DNA from: Chlorops oryzae
Taxonomy: Eukaryota; Arthropoda; Insecta; Diptera; Chloropidae
Length of the DNA: 64,000 nucleotides
Assembly: GCA_020466095.1 (NCBI GenBank)
Contig: CM035806.1
Span: 9,541,714-9,605,713, forward strand
Direction of reading: 5' to 3'
Numbering within the stretch: position 1 is the stretch's first letter; every line of letters starts with the position of its first letter. The position numbers were made by a program, and so were the translations under genes. This document shows positions 36,000 to 48,846 of this stretch, one piece after another. The notes below the pieces were generated by a model. That model saw only the letters and a program-made list of their open reading frames with translations, was not told the DNA's origin and made no database searches.

Positions 36000-36288
36000 A
36001 TTTTTAATTTTCCGCTATTACTTCAAGTTTATCTTGAATTCTTGAGCGGTCACAATCACTTTTGAGTCCATATTCATATCAATGCCATTATAAGGAATTC
36101 CCCACACATTGTGTCAATTGTGCTCGAGCATCGGTTGACATAAATAAATACCTTCCCGCAAAACTAACAAAAACCTAACGAATTTCAAGCATACCTACAT
36201 TTGAAATAAAATCCCCTAATTCATTTTCATCTTTTATCTTTTCGCAGCCCAAACGTTCCGTTCTCTTTCTGTTCACAATAGCAATAAA

Positions 36289-39169
36289 ATGAACTGTGAG
36301 AAAAGCAACAGTGAAGCTTACGGCATTCAAAATTTCTATGACCAAATCATGGAGCGCTTCATAAAGGCCAATCTTTTTATGATTTGTTGTATAGTCGCTG
36401 GTCTACTTTTGGTGAGTACCCACCCAAAGCATGCACGCCTATGTACACATGGATGTATGTTCATGTATTAAAATATTTTGGATACCTCCTTTAAAGGTCG
36501 TCTATTTGGGTGCATTTTCGTGTGAAGTTTCTTGGATACTGGAGGCGAAGGGTGACCTACCATTTTCCGCCTATATACTTTGCACACAATTTTTTATTGT
36601 TTTTGTTGCAACGACTATACTCATACATGGATTGGTCACTGGTCTATCTTGGGGGCTATTCGCGTGGTCAATTATAATTGGCCTGTTATCAATTCCGGAG
36701 CTGATATTTGTCATGATCATGACAACACAACATTGGGTATGTAAAGGGTCTTCCCGGTTGAGCAAAGGCATGTGCCACCCTGAAAGGAATTTTTAAATTT
36801 ACATTAAATTAAATTACATGGGCCAAAATTCTTTTTGATGCCTAAATTTCTGTCTCTATCAATGAAATTCAGTTTTCATGAAGGAGCAAATCAAATTAAT
36901 AACAAATTAATTTAAGCAAAACAATTATTCATAGCAAAATAAAACACTCTTGTCGACTTAAAAAAAATCAAATATTACCAAAACTCCATTTTGTTTACTC
37001 GCAAATTGCGGTAACATTGTTGTCTTCTTTGGCAAGACAAGACAAGACAAGACAACAATGTTACTGTAATTTGCAAGTAAACAAAATGGAGTTTTGGTAA
37101 TATTTGATTTTTTTCAATTCGACTAGAGTATTTTACTTTTTTATTAATAAATTTTTTGTTAAAATTAATTTGTTATTAATTTGATTTGCTCCTTCATGAA
37201 AAATGAATTTCATTGACAGGGACAAAAGTATAGGCGTTAAAAAGAATTTTAGCCCACATACAATAGGCATCACTCATACGACATGTAGGACGTTAATTAT
37301 ATTATATATTCGATAATCCGCATACATGTCGTATGAGTGATGATGCCTTTTGTATGGGATCAACACTGAGAGTATTAATGTACCCTTGCATTTTTGTAAA
37401 TATGACACTGTTACGCCATCCGATTGGAATACTTGTTTCTTTTAAATTAAAGTAAATACTAGGAGCTATTTTTCAAAAAAATTTAAAAGTCGCGTCAAAA
37501 TTGGAATACACTGAAAAAAATACTTAAACTTTTCTTTTTAGTTTTGTGAAAAAAAATTTCTCAGTGTAAAATTAAAACAAAATTTTTTTTAGCTTCCTTG
37601 TTTTATTGTCTAACAGAATCTGTTTAGATCGTCTCTCTATCTTAATTGGTTGTTGAGATATAAAATTTTGAAAAAAGCCTTAATAAAAAAGGACTTGCAA
37701 GGATATCTCAAGGACTATTCAAAATTAAAATCTAAAAAGTGGTCTCCACAGTATTTTTAGATGAAACCTATCGAAAAATCAACAAAATTTAAAAATTCCT
37801 TTCAGGGTGGCACAACCCGTCAGACCCTTTACATTTTTTCGATTTTACATTGAAATTTTATTTAAAATCTACATATATCTCCATCCAGGGTCTTCAATCT
37901 GTTCATGGTTTGACGGAGTTAATTTCTTACCTAATTCGATTAGTGATCAATTGTTTCGCTCTGCTCTGCGTAATACCGACAGCATTACGGTACGTTTATT
38001 CTTTCGAAATAACGTTAATACTTTAAGAATTAATGTTTAAGTCATCTGACTCACTCACTCACTCACTCACTTTCTGTCTCTCCTTCTCATCGCACCGTCC
38101 AGATGGCGTCGTGAGTCACAAGTGCTGTCTCAGTTGCAGGATTTGGCAACTAGATTGCAACTACAAACCCCACCGCCCAGTGTTCCTTTGACGAAAGCTG
38201 ATTCGCGTCGCTCGAGTAAGCGTTCGTGCCTTAGTGCCTTCGAAAATTCTGGCTATCAAATAAGCGAGTCCGGAAAATTAGGCTTCGGAAATGAATCATC
38301 GCTTCCAGCATATAATCATTTCAATAATATAAACAACAATCATCCAATATTTGGTTCTCAAAACGAGTTCAATGCGAGTCTCTTCTCGCAACCCTTTACG
38401 CATCAGTTCAACAATGTCTCGTCGGCGGGACGCAATGGTGAGTAGAATCGACCAGGAATAATGCTACAGGAATTACTGTTATTTTTTTTTTTTTTTTTTT
38501 AACTCAGAAAATCGCTCGCATTCTCTTATGGACCTACGCTGTACACTGCCAGGTCTATATAATCCACGATATGCTCTTGATGCCACAGATGAGAAGAACG
38601 GAAAATATTTTAATATTCCAATTGATGAGCTAAAGAACAACATTCAATGCTCTCATAAATCGTCAAATCAAACGCCCTCGGTAATCGGTTCGACAAACAA
38701 TGATCCGATCTATTGTTCCATTGAACCGAAACCAGTTTCACCGGCACAGAAGAGGCAACGTAAGCCAGCTATCATCAATGAGAAGACCAGAAAATTACGA
38801 AATTGCATTTCACTCGAGAATTTGGATGGTATTTCAAAAGTTCAGAATGATCTTACTGCATACGGGCACAATCTGCTTCAGAATTATACACAGCAGCAAC
38901 AGCAGCAGCTCTATTTAGCATTGCTCGCTGGACAAATGCCAGTGTTGCCACAAGGTGGCAGAAATAGTGTCAGTCGACGCTCCTCTACTGGGTATGCGAA
39001 CAGTGTTATCTCATGCCATCCCATGCAACGACGAAACTCGCAGCCGCTGCAGTATTATGGCGGTTTCGGTTATGTTAACTACACGAACCCGTATATAACG
39101 GCTAATAGCAAACTATCGTTGGGAAACGAATCGGATGATTATAGAAAGTATCGTGATGTTGCATTGTAG
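36289..39169 (+). CDS. Four-pass membrane protein with long cytoplasmic tail, unknown function
   Basis: Five coding exons (36289-36411, 36497-36736, 37889-37989, 38103-38437, 38508-39169) join in phase to 486 aa. Hydrophobic helices are near residues 26-48, 68-92, 95-117 and 134-153. A basic RWRRES follows, then a 330-residue tail with no membrane segment. The tail is Ser/Asn-rich, has a poly-Gln run (TQQQQQQLYLALL) and several basic-Ser sites (RRSSKRS, SRRSS, RRNS) that could be kinase targets. The N-terminus is probably cytoplasmic. A consensus acceptor (TTTTCGCAG, exon from 36248) lies just before the ATG, so an upstream noncoding exon exists. I do not recognise the family; a MARVEL- or tetraspanin-like fold is possible, but no tetraspanin CCG motif is seen. 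Intron 2 hosts a 428-bp foldback element. Confidence 0.8.
36829..37256. mobile_element. Long-hairpin foldback element, TGGGCYAAAATTC ends, copy 1
   Basis: Almost the whole 428 bp is a palindrome. Arms of about 200 bp run from TGGGCCAAAATTC to a GACAAGACAAGACAA centre and back to GAATTTTAGCCCA. It lies in intron 2 of the membrane-protein gene. Copy 2 is at 61293-61731. It is noncoding; transcripts would form a long double-stranded RNA hairpin. Confidence 0.85.
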
Positions 39170-39516
39170 TACTTCCTATACTAACGTAAGAGCATTAGCA
39201 AAGTGTCCATTAGTCATTCATAAGTCTCTGGAAAAAAAAAAAAAAGAAAGAAAAAAAAAAACAGCGACCAAAGAAACATGTTGAGGACCTCATTTGTTGT
39301 TAGCCCAACATACCCAAAGAGACCTTTACACAAATGTTCACTAACATGATCAGGGCCAAGTTGTCAAATTGAACAATATTTTATTTTTATTATTATTATT
39401 AAATTTTACTATAAATTATATGATTAATATTTTTTATTAAATATTAATATATAATCTTTAAATACAACAATTGTTCGCTTGGCGATTTAACAATGACATT
39501 TGAAACAAAGAAATGC

Positions 39517-39522
39517 AATAAA
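39517..39522 (+). terminator. Polyadenylation hexamer for the membrane-protein gene
   Basis: AATAAA about 350 bases after the stop, inside the 590-bp gap between this gene and the convergent FAM21 gene. Confidence 0.5.
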
Positions 39523-39759
39523 AGAAGTGTTTAAATCTCGTTTGGGATATCTGGAATTCATCGAATTCATAGAAATTGGTATTTTATGATTCTCATTCTT
39601 GTTCGCTCACGTTCATTTAACTTATTCCAAGAAAATTGAACGAGCTTGAACGATTTTTAGAACTTTTCGTTTGCCTGTTTTAAGCTAGCTTTTTAAGCTC
39701 GTACTACACATTTGACCTAACTGATACAACCCACAAAGTGCGATTAAAAAACAACTCTC

Positions 39760-42700
39760 TCACATATTCAAGAGATCCGCTAAGGGATTATCTGCAGCTG
39801 TTGGGTCTATTGCATTCATTTTATTATCCCTTGACGCTTGTGAGCTCAGCGTATTTCGCTTAATGGGTGCGAGCACGCCTAAGTTCGGTGTGATTGCTAC
39901 GAAAAAAATTTGGATTAGAAGAAGGTTTTAAGGTTCCAAGAAATAATTTGAACTTACTTCTCTTCGGTTTAGGGGCACCAAAAAGATCATCATCATCGTC
40001 GTCGTCGTCGCTGTCACTGAAAAGGCTTTTATTGATGGGTCCAGATGTTCTTGCGGCAGTAGCATTGGAGGTGCGCGTTGCCAGCTGTGCCGGTAACTTT
40101 GGCTTGCTTGAAGAATGGAAAAGATCATCATTTTCATCCTCATTAATATCGCTATCGAATAAAGTAGATGACTTTCTTGTGACCTGCACTATTTTTTCTT
40201 CAGCTACATGAATTGGACCTTTACTGGACGGATTTTTGAAGGTACTGATACTTTGAAATAGATCATCATCGGACTCAGATGCGACAGAGCTAACCGTTTG
40301 GGATATATCTTTCGATTCGGCTTTTTTCAATTCGTTTGTTGATTTTAAGTGGCTACTAAAAAAATCTTCTTCGTCTGTTGCACTCGCAAAGTCATCAAAC
40401 AATCCTTTGGAAGTTGTAATAATCTTTTCCGTAACTGCAGGACTGCTAATTAATTCTGCTTGACTTTGGGATTGTGAAGGCGATGAAGGTTCTTTAATTA
40501 TCTTATCAGGGGTTAGCGAGTTATTTGAATTGACTTTGGTATTATCAATTTTATGATTTTTATTTTGATCAATTTGCGAAGGCTCCTTTGAAACTTGAGG
40601 TTTTATGAGACTATTAAAGAAATCATCGCTGTCTGTCGTATTGGCGAAGACATCGAACAAGTTAGTCGATGGCATTGTCATTTGATTTTGCGGTTTAGAT
40701 GGTTTTGATGATGGCGGTTGCAATTGTGATGGTTCAGAGCTTCCCTCCTGATTAGATGCAATATTTTGCTTTATTTCGAATCTATCGCTTCGTGGAGGAT
40801 TCTCAGGAATAATTGTTCTTGGAATAGTTTTGAAAATGTTATTCGAGGGTTTTTCGAAATTCTCAGCCTCAGCAAGAAGGCCACTAATGAAAGCGTTTCT
40901 GTCTTCTGTTTCCGCAGAGCTACTACCAAACAGATCACTGTAAGTAATTGAATCTTTCTGAATTAGTGCTTTCTGAGTAAGCTGCTTTTTAAACGTCGCT
41001 GTGTGAGGTTGCAGTTGTGAATATATTGATGGTAAGACCGCTTCTTGCGGTTTGGGATTTCTCTCTTGAATTAATGGAGGTTTTTGGTTTGTATTCGTAC
41101 TTTCAATATTTTCGGAATTCTCATCAAGTAATTCCTGCTGAGCTTTTTGCTCGGTTTCTAAGGCTTTTTAAATAGCGTTCCTGGCGTCCAGCTCTCGTTG
41201 AAGCTCTTCTCTTTGGAGGACCACGTACACGATTTTTACAAAGACTCGTTAGAAGATTTTCTCTATCTGTTTCTGGACGCACATTTATCTTCATAGAAGT
41301 TTGATCTGTTGGTTTAACATTTTCTACGGGTGATATGGTACTTTGAGACCGGCCGACCGTTTTTTTTATAGGTATGTTGCCCATTGACTTTGAAACAACA
41401 GCAGCACCCGGCAATAGAGCTTGAACATTTATATTAATGCTTGGCATTTTCAGTTTTGAGACTGTCTGCTTTGGCGGAATGTCATCATTGGTTCGAATAT
41501 CTTCGAACTGCTCGGGCCTCTGAATATTTAGCGTACTTTTGGGCTTTTCCACTATTTGTTCATGCTTAGCTTGAGTTGAAACTTCTTGCATTTTATCATT
41601 AGCTTCTATGTTTATAGGAATTGATTCAAGAAAATTAGCGGAGCCTTCTCCATCATCATCGGGCGGAAATTCACTGAATAATCCTATATCGTAGCCAGTG
41701 TGAATGATATTGTTGCGTTCCGTTTTGGCTTCATTCACAGATTTTGCTGCATTTCTTGTTGGCTCGTAGAAATCGGTATCCAATTGTGATGGAGCAACAG
41801 TACCATTTGCATTTATTAATTGAAAGAAATCATCATCGGGTGGTTCATCCAAAAACAATGGCGAAAAATTATCATACACTGGTGTCTTTACTTCGATGAC
41901 ATTTTTGTTTTCATCTTTGGAATTTATTTCGATGGAAGGAGCTACTTCAAATACTATTCTATTACTGTCTTTGGGCACACTTGAAATTTCGACTTCATTC
42001 TCTGTATTGTCGACGTTTTCGGCACTTTTGTCTGTTGCAAAACTTTTTGAGTCGCCTATTGAAGAAGATGTTTTAGGTAGTGATTCGTTTTTACTCATAT
42101 TCTCTAGACTATCTATAAAGATTTCCTGCTGAACATTAATGTCACCAATTTCAGAAGATATTTTTGATGCATCAAGGACTACTGGTGTTTCCGGTTCAAG
42201 ACTATGTGGTTCTTTAGTATCAACATCTTTTCCTTCAAATAAGACACCAGCAGATTTTGATTTTGACTTGGAACTGTCAAATAAACTTAAGAAATCGTCT
42301 TCGTCATGCCCAGTTTCGGCTAATTGTGTCCGTCGTGGTTCCTCAACATGTGCCGTCGTTTTAATAACTGGTGTGGGCTTTGCAATCGTTGGTATTTTAC
42401 TAAATAGGCTACCACTATCATCATCGTCTTGAAAGAGTGAAGCCGATTTTAAATTTTCTGCCCGCTTATTGGAGAATATGAAATCATTTTCATCATCGAC
42501 GTAATCATCATCCAGAAATATATTTTTTTTTAATAGAACATCTTCTTTTTGCAAGATTTTTTTCTGCGATAAAGATTCGTTCGCTTCAGTTGTGCTTTTG
42601 TTCTGGGGGTTTTTAAAGTTTTCTGATGAAATCCAATCATCATGATCACTTTCATCGTTGTCTTCGAAAAGTGTTTTAGATGAAGCTAAAGGCAATTTTT

Positions 42701-45700
42701 TTATAATTTCTTCTTTTTCTCTCTCATTGTTTTCAGTCTCTAGGAATGAATTGGGCTGCAAAGTGGAACTTGCAACTTTTTTAGGTTTGCTAAATATGTT
42801 CAGGAAATCATCGTCACCCTCATCATCATCATCATCATCGAACAAAGATTTTGCGCTTATCATTGTCCTCTTTTCGATGTTGTAAGAAGTTTTGCTCTGA
42901 AATGGGTCAGGCTCATCGAGCTCATCAAATAAACTTGACTTCGCTTGTTTAGAATTTGAGGATGGAAAGTCGTCATTGTTTTCCTCAGTTGGACTATCAA
43001 ACAAGTTAAGCGCTAGGCTTGGGTAGTTTCTTTTCCACCAAAGCAGCTTTTTCCAACACAGATGGTTGTTGTCGTACTTCGATTTTGGTATTTTGATTTT
43101 CGAACAAGTTTGTTGGAGGAATCACCACAGTATTAGGCGGTGCTACATTATACGTTTTGGGAGTCGCTGACATAAGACTTTGAAAATCATTGTCATCGAA
43201 CAAATTGATTGGCTTGCTTTCAATCGTCTTCTTTTCCGTATATTCAGCAGCACGTGGAATTTCAATATTTTTGTTCGTGTTTTTTTCCAGAATGCTCACC
43301 CTCTCGATAGGAATGGGAATATACTGCTGCGAAGTGCGACTGATAGCTTTGACGACAGGCGAGATTGATTTTTTTGTTGGAGGAATCGAAGTTCGTTCAA
43401 TTTTTTGCTACTATTCGAACTCTCATTATTTAGGGAAACGCTTGACGTCCACTGCGAGAGATTTTCAGTATTATGGCTTGCCATCATCGACTCGATATCA
43501 ACACTTGAGTTTGACGACAAAGAGTAAACATCGGAAGATTCATCGCCAGAGTAGTGCTGTGCACCTTCCTCACATAGTCCAACATGCCAGTTTTCTTTCC
43601 ACAATTTCGTACCAAAAATGTGTGGAAGCAAGCGCTCATTATACGGATTCCGCGGTTGGTAAACGCAACTATAATAAAGAAAATAAATATGTCCAGTTAT
43701 TGAGTTCTTGGGTTTTTTAATCATAGAAACTTACTTCTCTGTTAATGCAGCGCTATCCACATCGTCTTCGTCCGAGTCTTCGAGGAAATGAAATTTATCA
43801 TGACACTTGTGAAGCATTTTCATATTATTCTGGAGGAACACTTTCAATATGTCCTGTTTGGGTTTCTTTTCCACTTCGATCTTGACATTGTCCGTTTCTG
43901 TTGTGATTTCATCCTCAATGCTATTAATATATCATTCTGAATTAATATCATTCATGTCTTCAAATCAATATAAAGCAAAATAAGACTTTATAAAGTGTGA
44001 TTTTTTTTTTACAAAAACTCTTTACTTTGTTATTTTTATTGAATAAAACGGCTTATATTTTTTTTGTATATATGCACTAGCTGTCATAAGAGGAATTTCG
44101 ATATATGCACTGGCGATGTTTATAGCCGGAATTTCTATACAAGCGTTCCCCGCTTATATGCACTATTTTTCGTTGGGAAATTGAAGTTTAAAGTTTAACA
44201 TGGAATATAAAAAAAATGGCTCGTTGAAAATCGTTGATTCTGTTTTCCTTATATAAAATGCTTTACTTTTTATTATTTCTGATCATTAATTTAAAGTTAC
44301 TTGGAAAATTATTTAAGTTATAGGGTTTTTTTCATTCCAAGAATTTTTGACAATTCATCGTATACGCCACTTTTTTTGCAGCCTGTGTTGGAAAGTGGAT
44401 ATACGAGCAAATGATTTAATAAAGATTTGAAAAATTTTTTTTTGTTTTATTTTTTTTTGACACGAAAAACGACATAACTAATTTTTTTTTAAATGAGTTT
44501 ATATAGGAAATTTGTTATTTGAGTATCCTTTTTACATTTAAAAAAAAAAAAAGGAGTCCAAATCATAATCTTATTGTTGAAAAATGACTTAACTCCGCAT
44601 TTCCTGAGAAAAACGACTTGCCACTGCATCAAATAGCGAAATTTTTTTTATACATTAAAGGTAGCATTCAAAAGTCATACCTGATACCTTAAAAATGTGC
44701 CTATTTAAATAATACACATTTCTCTTCTTATTCTTTTCCCGTGACCTAAACATTTACACCTTTCAAATAGATTTTTCTCAAAAAACAGAAAAGTGGAGTT
44801 AAGTCGTTCTTCTTCTCAGCCATAGATTAAAAAAAAAAAATTAGAATTCGTTTTTTTGTTGGGGAAATTATATTATTATATGTATGTTAATGTAAGCAAC
44901 CAAGCTTCAAATAAGGAATTGATATGGGTATTGTTGTTGGTAGAACGTTCCACATTTGTTTTAAGGAGCTGAACTACCTGCATTAGCTTTAGTTAGTGCC
45001 TTTCAATAAGATTAAATTAATTAAATACAATAAGAACAATTTATTCAATATAATGTACAAAAAATCTTTCAGTGAAAATGCAAAACCATTTTAAATAAGT
45101 ATTTCAACCCCAAAACAAATAGCGCCACAGAAACAAAAAGACATTGAGAGTCTATTCATCTATCTTCCAGAAGAAGATGTTAAATATTTTCAAAATTTAT
45201 TAATTTAATAGAACTTTTTATATTATAAATTTAATGAAATGGAATTTGTTATATTCTAAGTATAATAAGCATTCCACATTATTTTCAGAATGAAAATTTT
45301 TGTAGGAGTGTTGCTTTTTTTTGCTTCTTTTGTTTTTTTTTTTCACACGAATAAATCTTTTTTTTATTTAAAATTAACATAAAAAAATGTTTCTTAAAAA
45401 AAAAAAAAATTGTTGCACATACGATGAGATAACGCAACAACTTTTTACTGCGCAAATTTCATATATAAATCATAGTATATCCACAAAATATGGATATACG
45501 ATGCTATAACGCGTAGAAATTATCATTTTAAAGGATATACAATTATTTAGCTCACAAATATCTCGTAAACTATAAGGTATAGCATCCTGGAGACTCGACA
45601 GATGGATAGATCTCGGAAAAGTAAACGGGAAAACGTGCTTATCTCAAATTTTTTGATTTTGTGATATACGAGGAGATAACTCCGGGACGACGATATATTA

Positions 45701-46982
45701 AATATTTTCAACAGATTTGTATGAGAATGTGTTTTTCTTTCTTACATCTGCGTTTTTCGCACTCATGTAAGCATAATGACCAGAGCGGAATTTATATGCG
45801 CGAAAAAATCGCAAAATTTAGAAAAATCCAGAACCTCAGTAGGCAAAAAAAAAAAAGGGCAACAAGCGCCTCCCCAAAGTTGAGGATTCCAGTTTCGTAA
45901 CGAATGTCAATGAGGTAACATAGGACTCATTTACGCTCGGGCCGGGCTCACCATTGTGAAATAATCGCCATTTTGTTTGGACACTGACGCCGGTCATATA
46001 AAACGGGAATTTGAATATTGACGCCGGTCATATAAAACGGGAATTGGTCGAAACGTGTGCTTAGGAGGAATATAAGTACTCAAGGGCACTCGAATCGGGC
46101 TAAATTCAACTCAACTATAATTAATACAACTGACGACGGTCAACCAACCCTGGAACCAGTATCCCGTCTGAGGGCGGTGGGGAGGGGTAAAACGTAAATT
46201 AACCCTGACGCAGGTCACCTAACCTAGTCGATATAGAGTACTGACGCAGGTCATTTAAACGAGCTGATGTATATATGGCTATATGAGGAACTTAAAGTTA
46301 CCCGAAGCCAATAAAATTGAACCCCAAAAAAAAAAAAAAAAAAAAAAAGTTGAGGATTCTGCGGCTGGTATGGGAGTACGTTCTATGGGAGTACGTTCTA
46401 TGGGAGTACGTTGTATGGGAGTACGTTGTATGGGAGTACGTTGTATGGGAGTATGTTGTATGTTCCGAGCGAGATATTTCGGCGTTGACGACGAATATAT
46501 TGAAAACACATTAGTGGTATTGAAGCAGGTACGCAAAATTTTTACACACGCTTTGCATAACGGTCGTTCAAGCAAAATTTGGACCTAGCTTGCCTGCTTG
46601 AATACCACCATTGAGCTTGAGATGGAAAATGCTGGAAAATTAATTAAATTTGGGAAAAGTTGAACTTACCGCATCTCAACATATTTCGTATATTGTAAAG
46701 CGTTCAAACTGTTTTGAGTATTTTCCATAGCGATTTGAGTGTGTGCCAGTTTCTTTGTTATATTTTGCAGTGATTCCGAAGATGCCTTTGCACGGGCCTC
46801 AAGATTCTGTTAGAAAGTACTTTCATAATCAAGTTAAACTTATAAATGCTTGGATTTCTTACATTTGAGATTTGTTCCATCCATTGCAAGATCATACAGT
46901 CACCTTCGAAATTCCAATTCGGTGCTTGTGCAACAATATTTTTAGCTGTTTCTGAAAGATCGCTGTTGTCCATGTTGTCCAT
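39760..46982 (-). CDS. FAM21: WASH-complex subunit FAM21 (WASHC2), three frame breaks
   Basis: Minus-strand exons: 46863-46982, 46670-46806, 43735-43920, 39958-43668, 39760-39896. The N-terminal helical head (WNFEGDCMILQWMEQI ... TKYVEMR) and NERLLPHIFGTKLWKENWHVGL match the conserved FAM21 head that binds WASH. The long tail repeats about 15 acidic LF motifs (LFDELDEPDPF, LFDDFASATDEEDFF, LFSDSDDDDDDDDLFG), the known retromer-binding repeats. A conserved basic stretch CKNRVRGPPKRR is also present. The protein recruits the Arp2/3-activating WASH complex to endosomes. The 3.7 kb exon is broken by three single-base shifts, near 43401-43406, 43010 and 41165-41169. Allowing for those, the total coding length is 1,429 aa and divisible by three. 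An assembly error or a damaged allele would look the same. Confidence 0.88.
45915..46270 (-). repeat. Dispersed repeat with CTGACGCCGGTCA motifs
   Basis: Reverse-orientation relative of 16800-17220. It includes TTTACGCTCGGGCCGGGCTC, GACGCCGGTCATATAAAACG in two tandem copies (about 45985-46037) and CCCGTCTGAGGGCGGTG. Confidence 0.65.
46369..46463. repeat. 15-bp tandem repeat (TATGGGAGTACGTTS)
   Basis: About six to seven copies of TATGGGAGTACGTTC/G in FAM21 intron 2. Because 15 is a multiple of three, each frame stays open and gives a five-residue repeat. I take it as noncoding. Confidence 0.9.
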
Positions 46983-46998
46983 GGCATATATTACTATA

Positions 46999-47593
46999 TG
47001 TGGCACTCTACAACAACTATGCTTGTTGAGTTGAAGTAGGCCCCCGTTGCATGCATTCTTATGGCAAAATCAAAAACGTAGCACGCCCCCGAGAAATTCC
47101 GGGTCCGGTCTAACAAATCTTTTTAAATCTTGTAACATGTATCAAAATGTTTGGTATAATTCATATACATGTATAAGTTTCGTCAAAATTTTTTGTTAAA
47201 ACTCATTTTTTTCGACTAAAATATGGTTTTTATATATATCAAAAATCATTACGTGAAATTTTCCTTTTGTTCTTCAACAAGCTAAAGAAGAACTCATGCG
47301 TCGAATATGACCGAATCTTTGTTTACAAAACAGAACATGATATGAATATTCAGTGATGTAGAAAAAATTCTAGCTCTACCAAACTAATGGCTCAAGTACT
47401 TATAACAAATCATGCGTAAATGAATACAAAAACTACTTATTTTCGAACTCTCTCTTAAAAGGCACAGTATTGCATAATCTTCATCAAAACCTAAAAGTTG
47501 TTACTAAAAGAAAACATAAATTCAACGCAAGAATGTTATAAAAAATTGGTGGTACTAAACATTCTCCCACTATCGGTGTTGTGGAGTGCCACA
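46999..47593. mobile_element. TGTGGCACTC inverted-repeat element immediately upstream of FAM21
   Basis: Ends TGTGGCACTCTACAACA and, inverted on the right, TGTTGTGGAGTGCCACA, with TA on both sides, 595 bp. The left end lies only 16 bases before the FAM21 start codon, so the element occupies the promoter or 5' leader position of that gene. Confidence 0.75.
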
Positions 47594-47599
47594 TAGAAT

Positions 47600-48300
47600 A
47601 TTCAGTATCAGCTCTAATCTTTTGAATTGTTACGTGCGACTCCTGTGCGATAGTTCTTCATCCATCTGTAATTTATGCTATGCGATGGCGCAGTGTGAGA
47701 TTTTTGAGTGGGCATATTCGGTATGCGATGACATTTTAAGATACGTTCAGCAAGAAGAATCGCTGCATAGAAGCGCTAGGGCAATATTACAAATTAAAAA
47801 AATTTTAATTAATTAAAATTTTTATTTAAATTTCATTTTTAATATGCAATTTTTTAAGTATAGCAAAATGTGGCAGCAGCCACTGTCAGGGTATCAGTCA
47901 TTCACATGATTGAAATATTATTTTAGAGCATGGAGCGTGCGCGAGATTTTTCATCGAGTCTCATATCGCTGTAATCCGAATCCATACATTAAACTTTTGC
48001 TTGATTTCTTTTGGCAGATTTTTCATCCAGTAAAATTTTGAATTGAATTCGTGATTCAGCATTTTTTCTACGTCCAAAATCGGGTCTGTTCCATATCTTA
48101 ATGAAAATGTTTAAACGACCCACTGTGCGAATAGTTCATTGCATACCATCTGTCAAATTTTATGCTATGCGATGGCAGCAGGTAGTGAGATTTTTTTGAG
48201 TGGGCATATTTCGGTATGCGATGAGCATTTTAAGATAACGTTCAGCAAGAAGAATCGCTGCATAGAAGCGCTAAAAGATTGAAAAAGATGCAATATTTAT
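47600..48300. repeat. Direct repeat pair, about 180 bp, spacing about 480 bp
   Basis: GCTATGCGATGGC...TTTTTGAGTGGGCATATT...CAGCAAGAAGAATCGCTGCATAGAAGCGCTA is found at about 47636-47790 and 48116-48272. The copies differ by many one- or two-base insertions. No gene is seen from here to 48724; GCGAT-rich inverted phrases continue to about 48600. Confidence 0.7.
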
Positions 48301-48724
48301 TAAATCGAGAGCAAAAAAGAAAAAAACTCCGACATTCTGGATAAATCCGTTTTTGCAGAAGAGGGAACAACATTTAAAAAACTCAAAAGTGACATCTCAT
48401 CAAAGCGATAGATTACTTGCGATATCGCAAGCTATATTTCGCATGCCATTTGTCATGAGCGGTCTCCATTTGCGATCTATCGCATACTTTCCATCGCATA
48501 CTATGAAACATCGCAAGTGGAGACAGCAGGTTAGTCAAATATCAATACACGCCCTGCCGGAATGGTTTTATATTTCCAATCGCGATACAAAGTGAGCAAG
48601 ATAGCGTCACTTCGCGCTAAATCAATCAAAAGAAAGCGTTTTTGGAAGAGAACGTGTTGTTTTTCTAAAAAGGAAATATATTTTGATGTTTTTTAAAAAT
48701 ATTAATTATAAAATAATTGATTAA

Positions 48725-48846
48725 GGGCCGTTTTCTCACTTATTTTTATCTGTGAGTTAAATTATTCTGATGATAATTTCATAGAAATTTGGTTAATAAA
48801 AATTTATTTGGCAGATAGACCTTAAAAGAAGGATGAGAAAACGGCC
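48725..48846. mobile_element. Miniature inverted-repeat element GGGCCGTTTTCTCA
   Basis: 122 bp with ends GGGCCGTTTTCTCA / TGAGAAAACGGCC, preceded by TTAA and followed by TTTAA. It is noncoding. Confidence 0.75.

Larger units (their letters stand above)
43921..46669. other. FAM21 intron 2, repeat-filled
   Basis: It holds an inverted pair GACTTAACTCC / GGAGTTAAGTCG at about 44590 and 44796. It also contains T-rich low complexity, a minus-strand copy of the TGACCGRCGTCAG repeat (45915-46270), and a 15-bp tandem repeat. No gene is seen. Confidence 0.6.

Noticed and set aside
43000..43410. Small introns as the explanation for the FAM21 frame changes
   Set aside because: No GT...AG pair of plausible length flanks the breaks, while single-base changes restore continuity.
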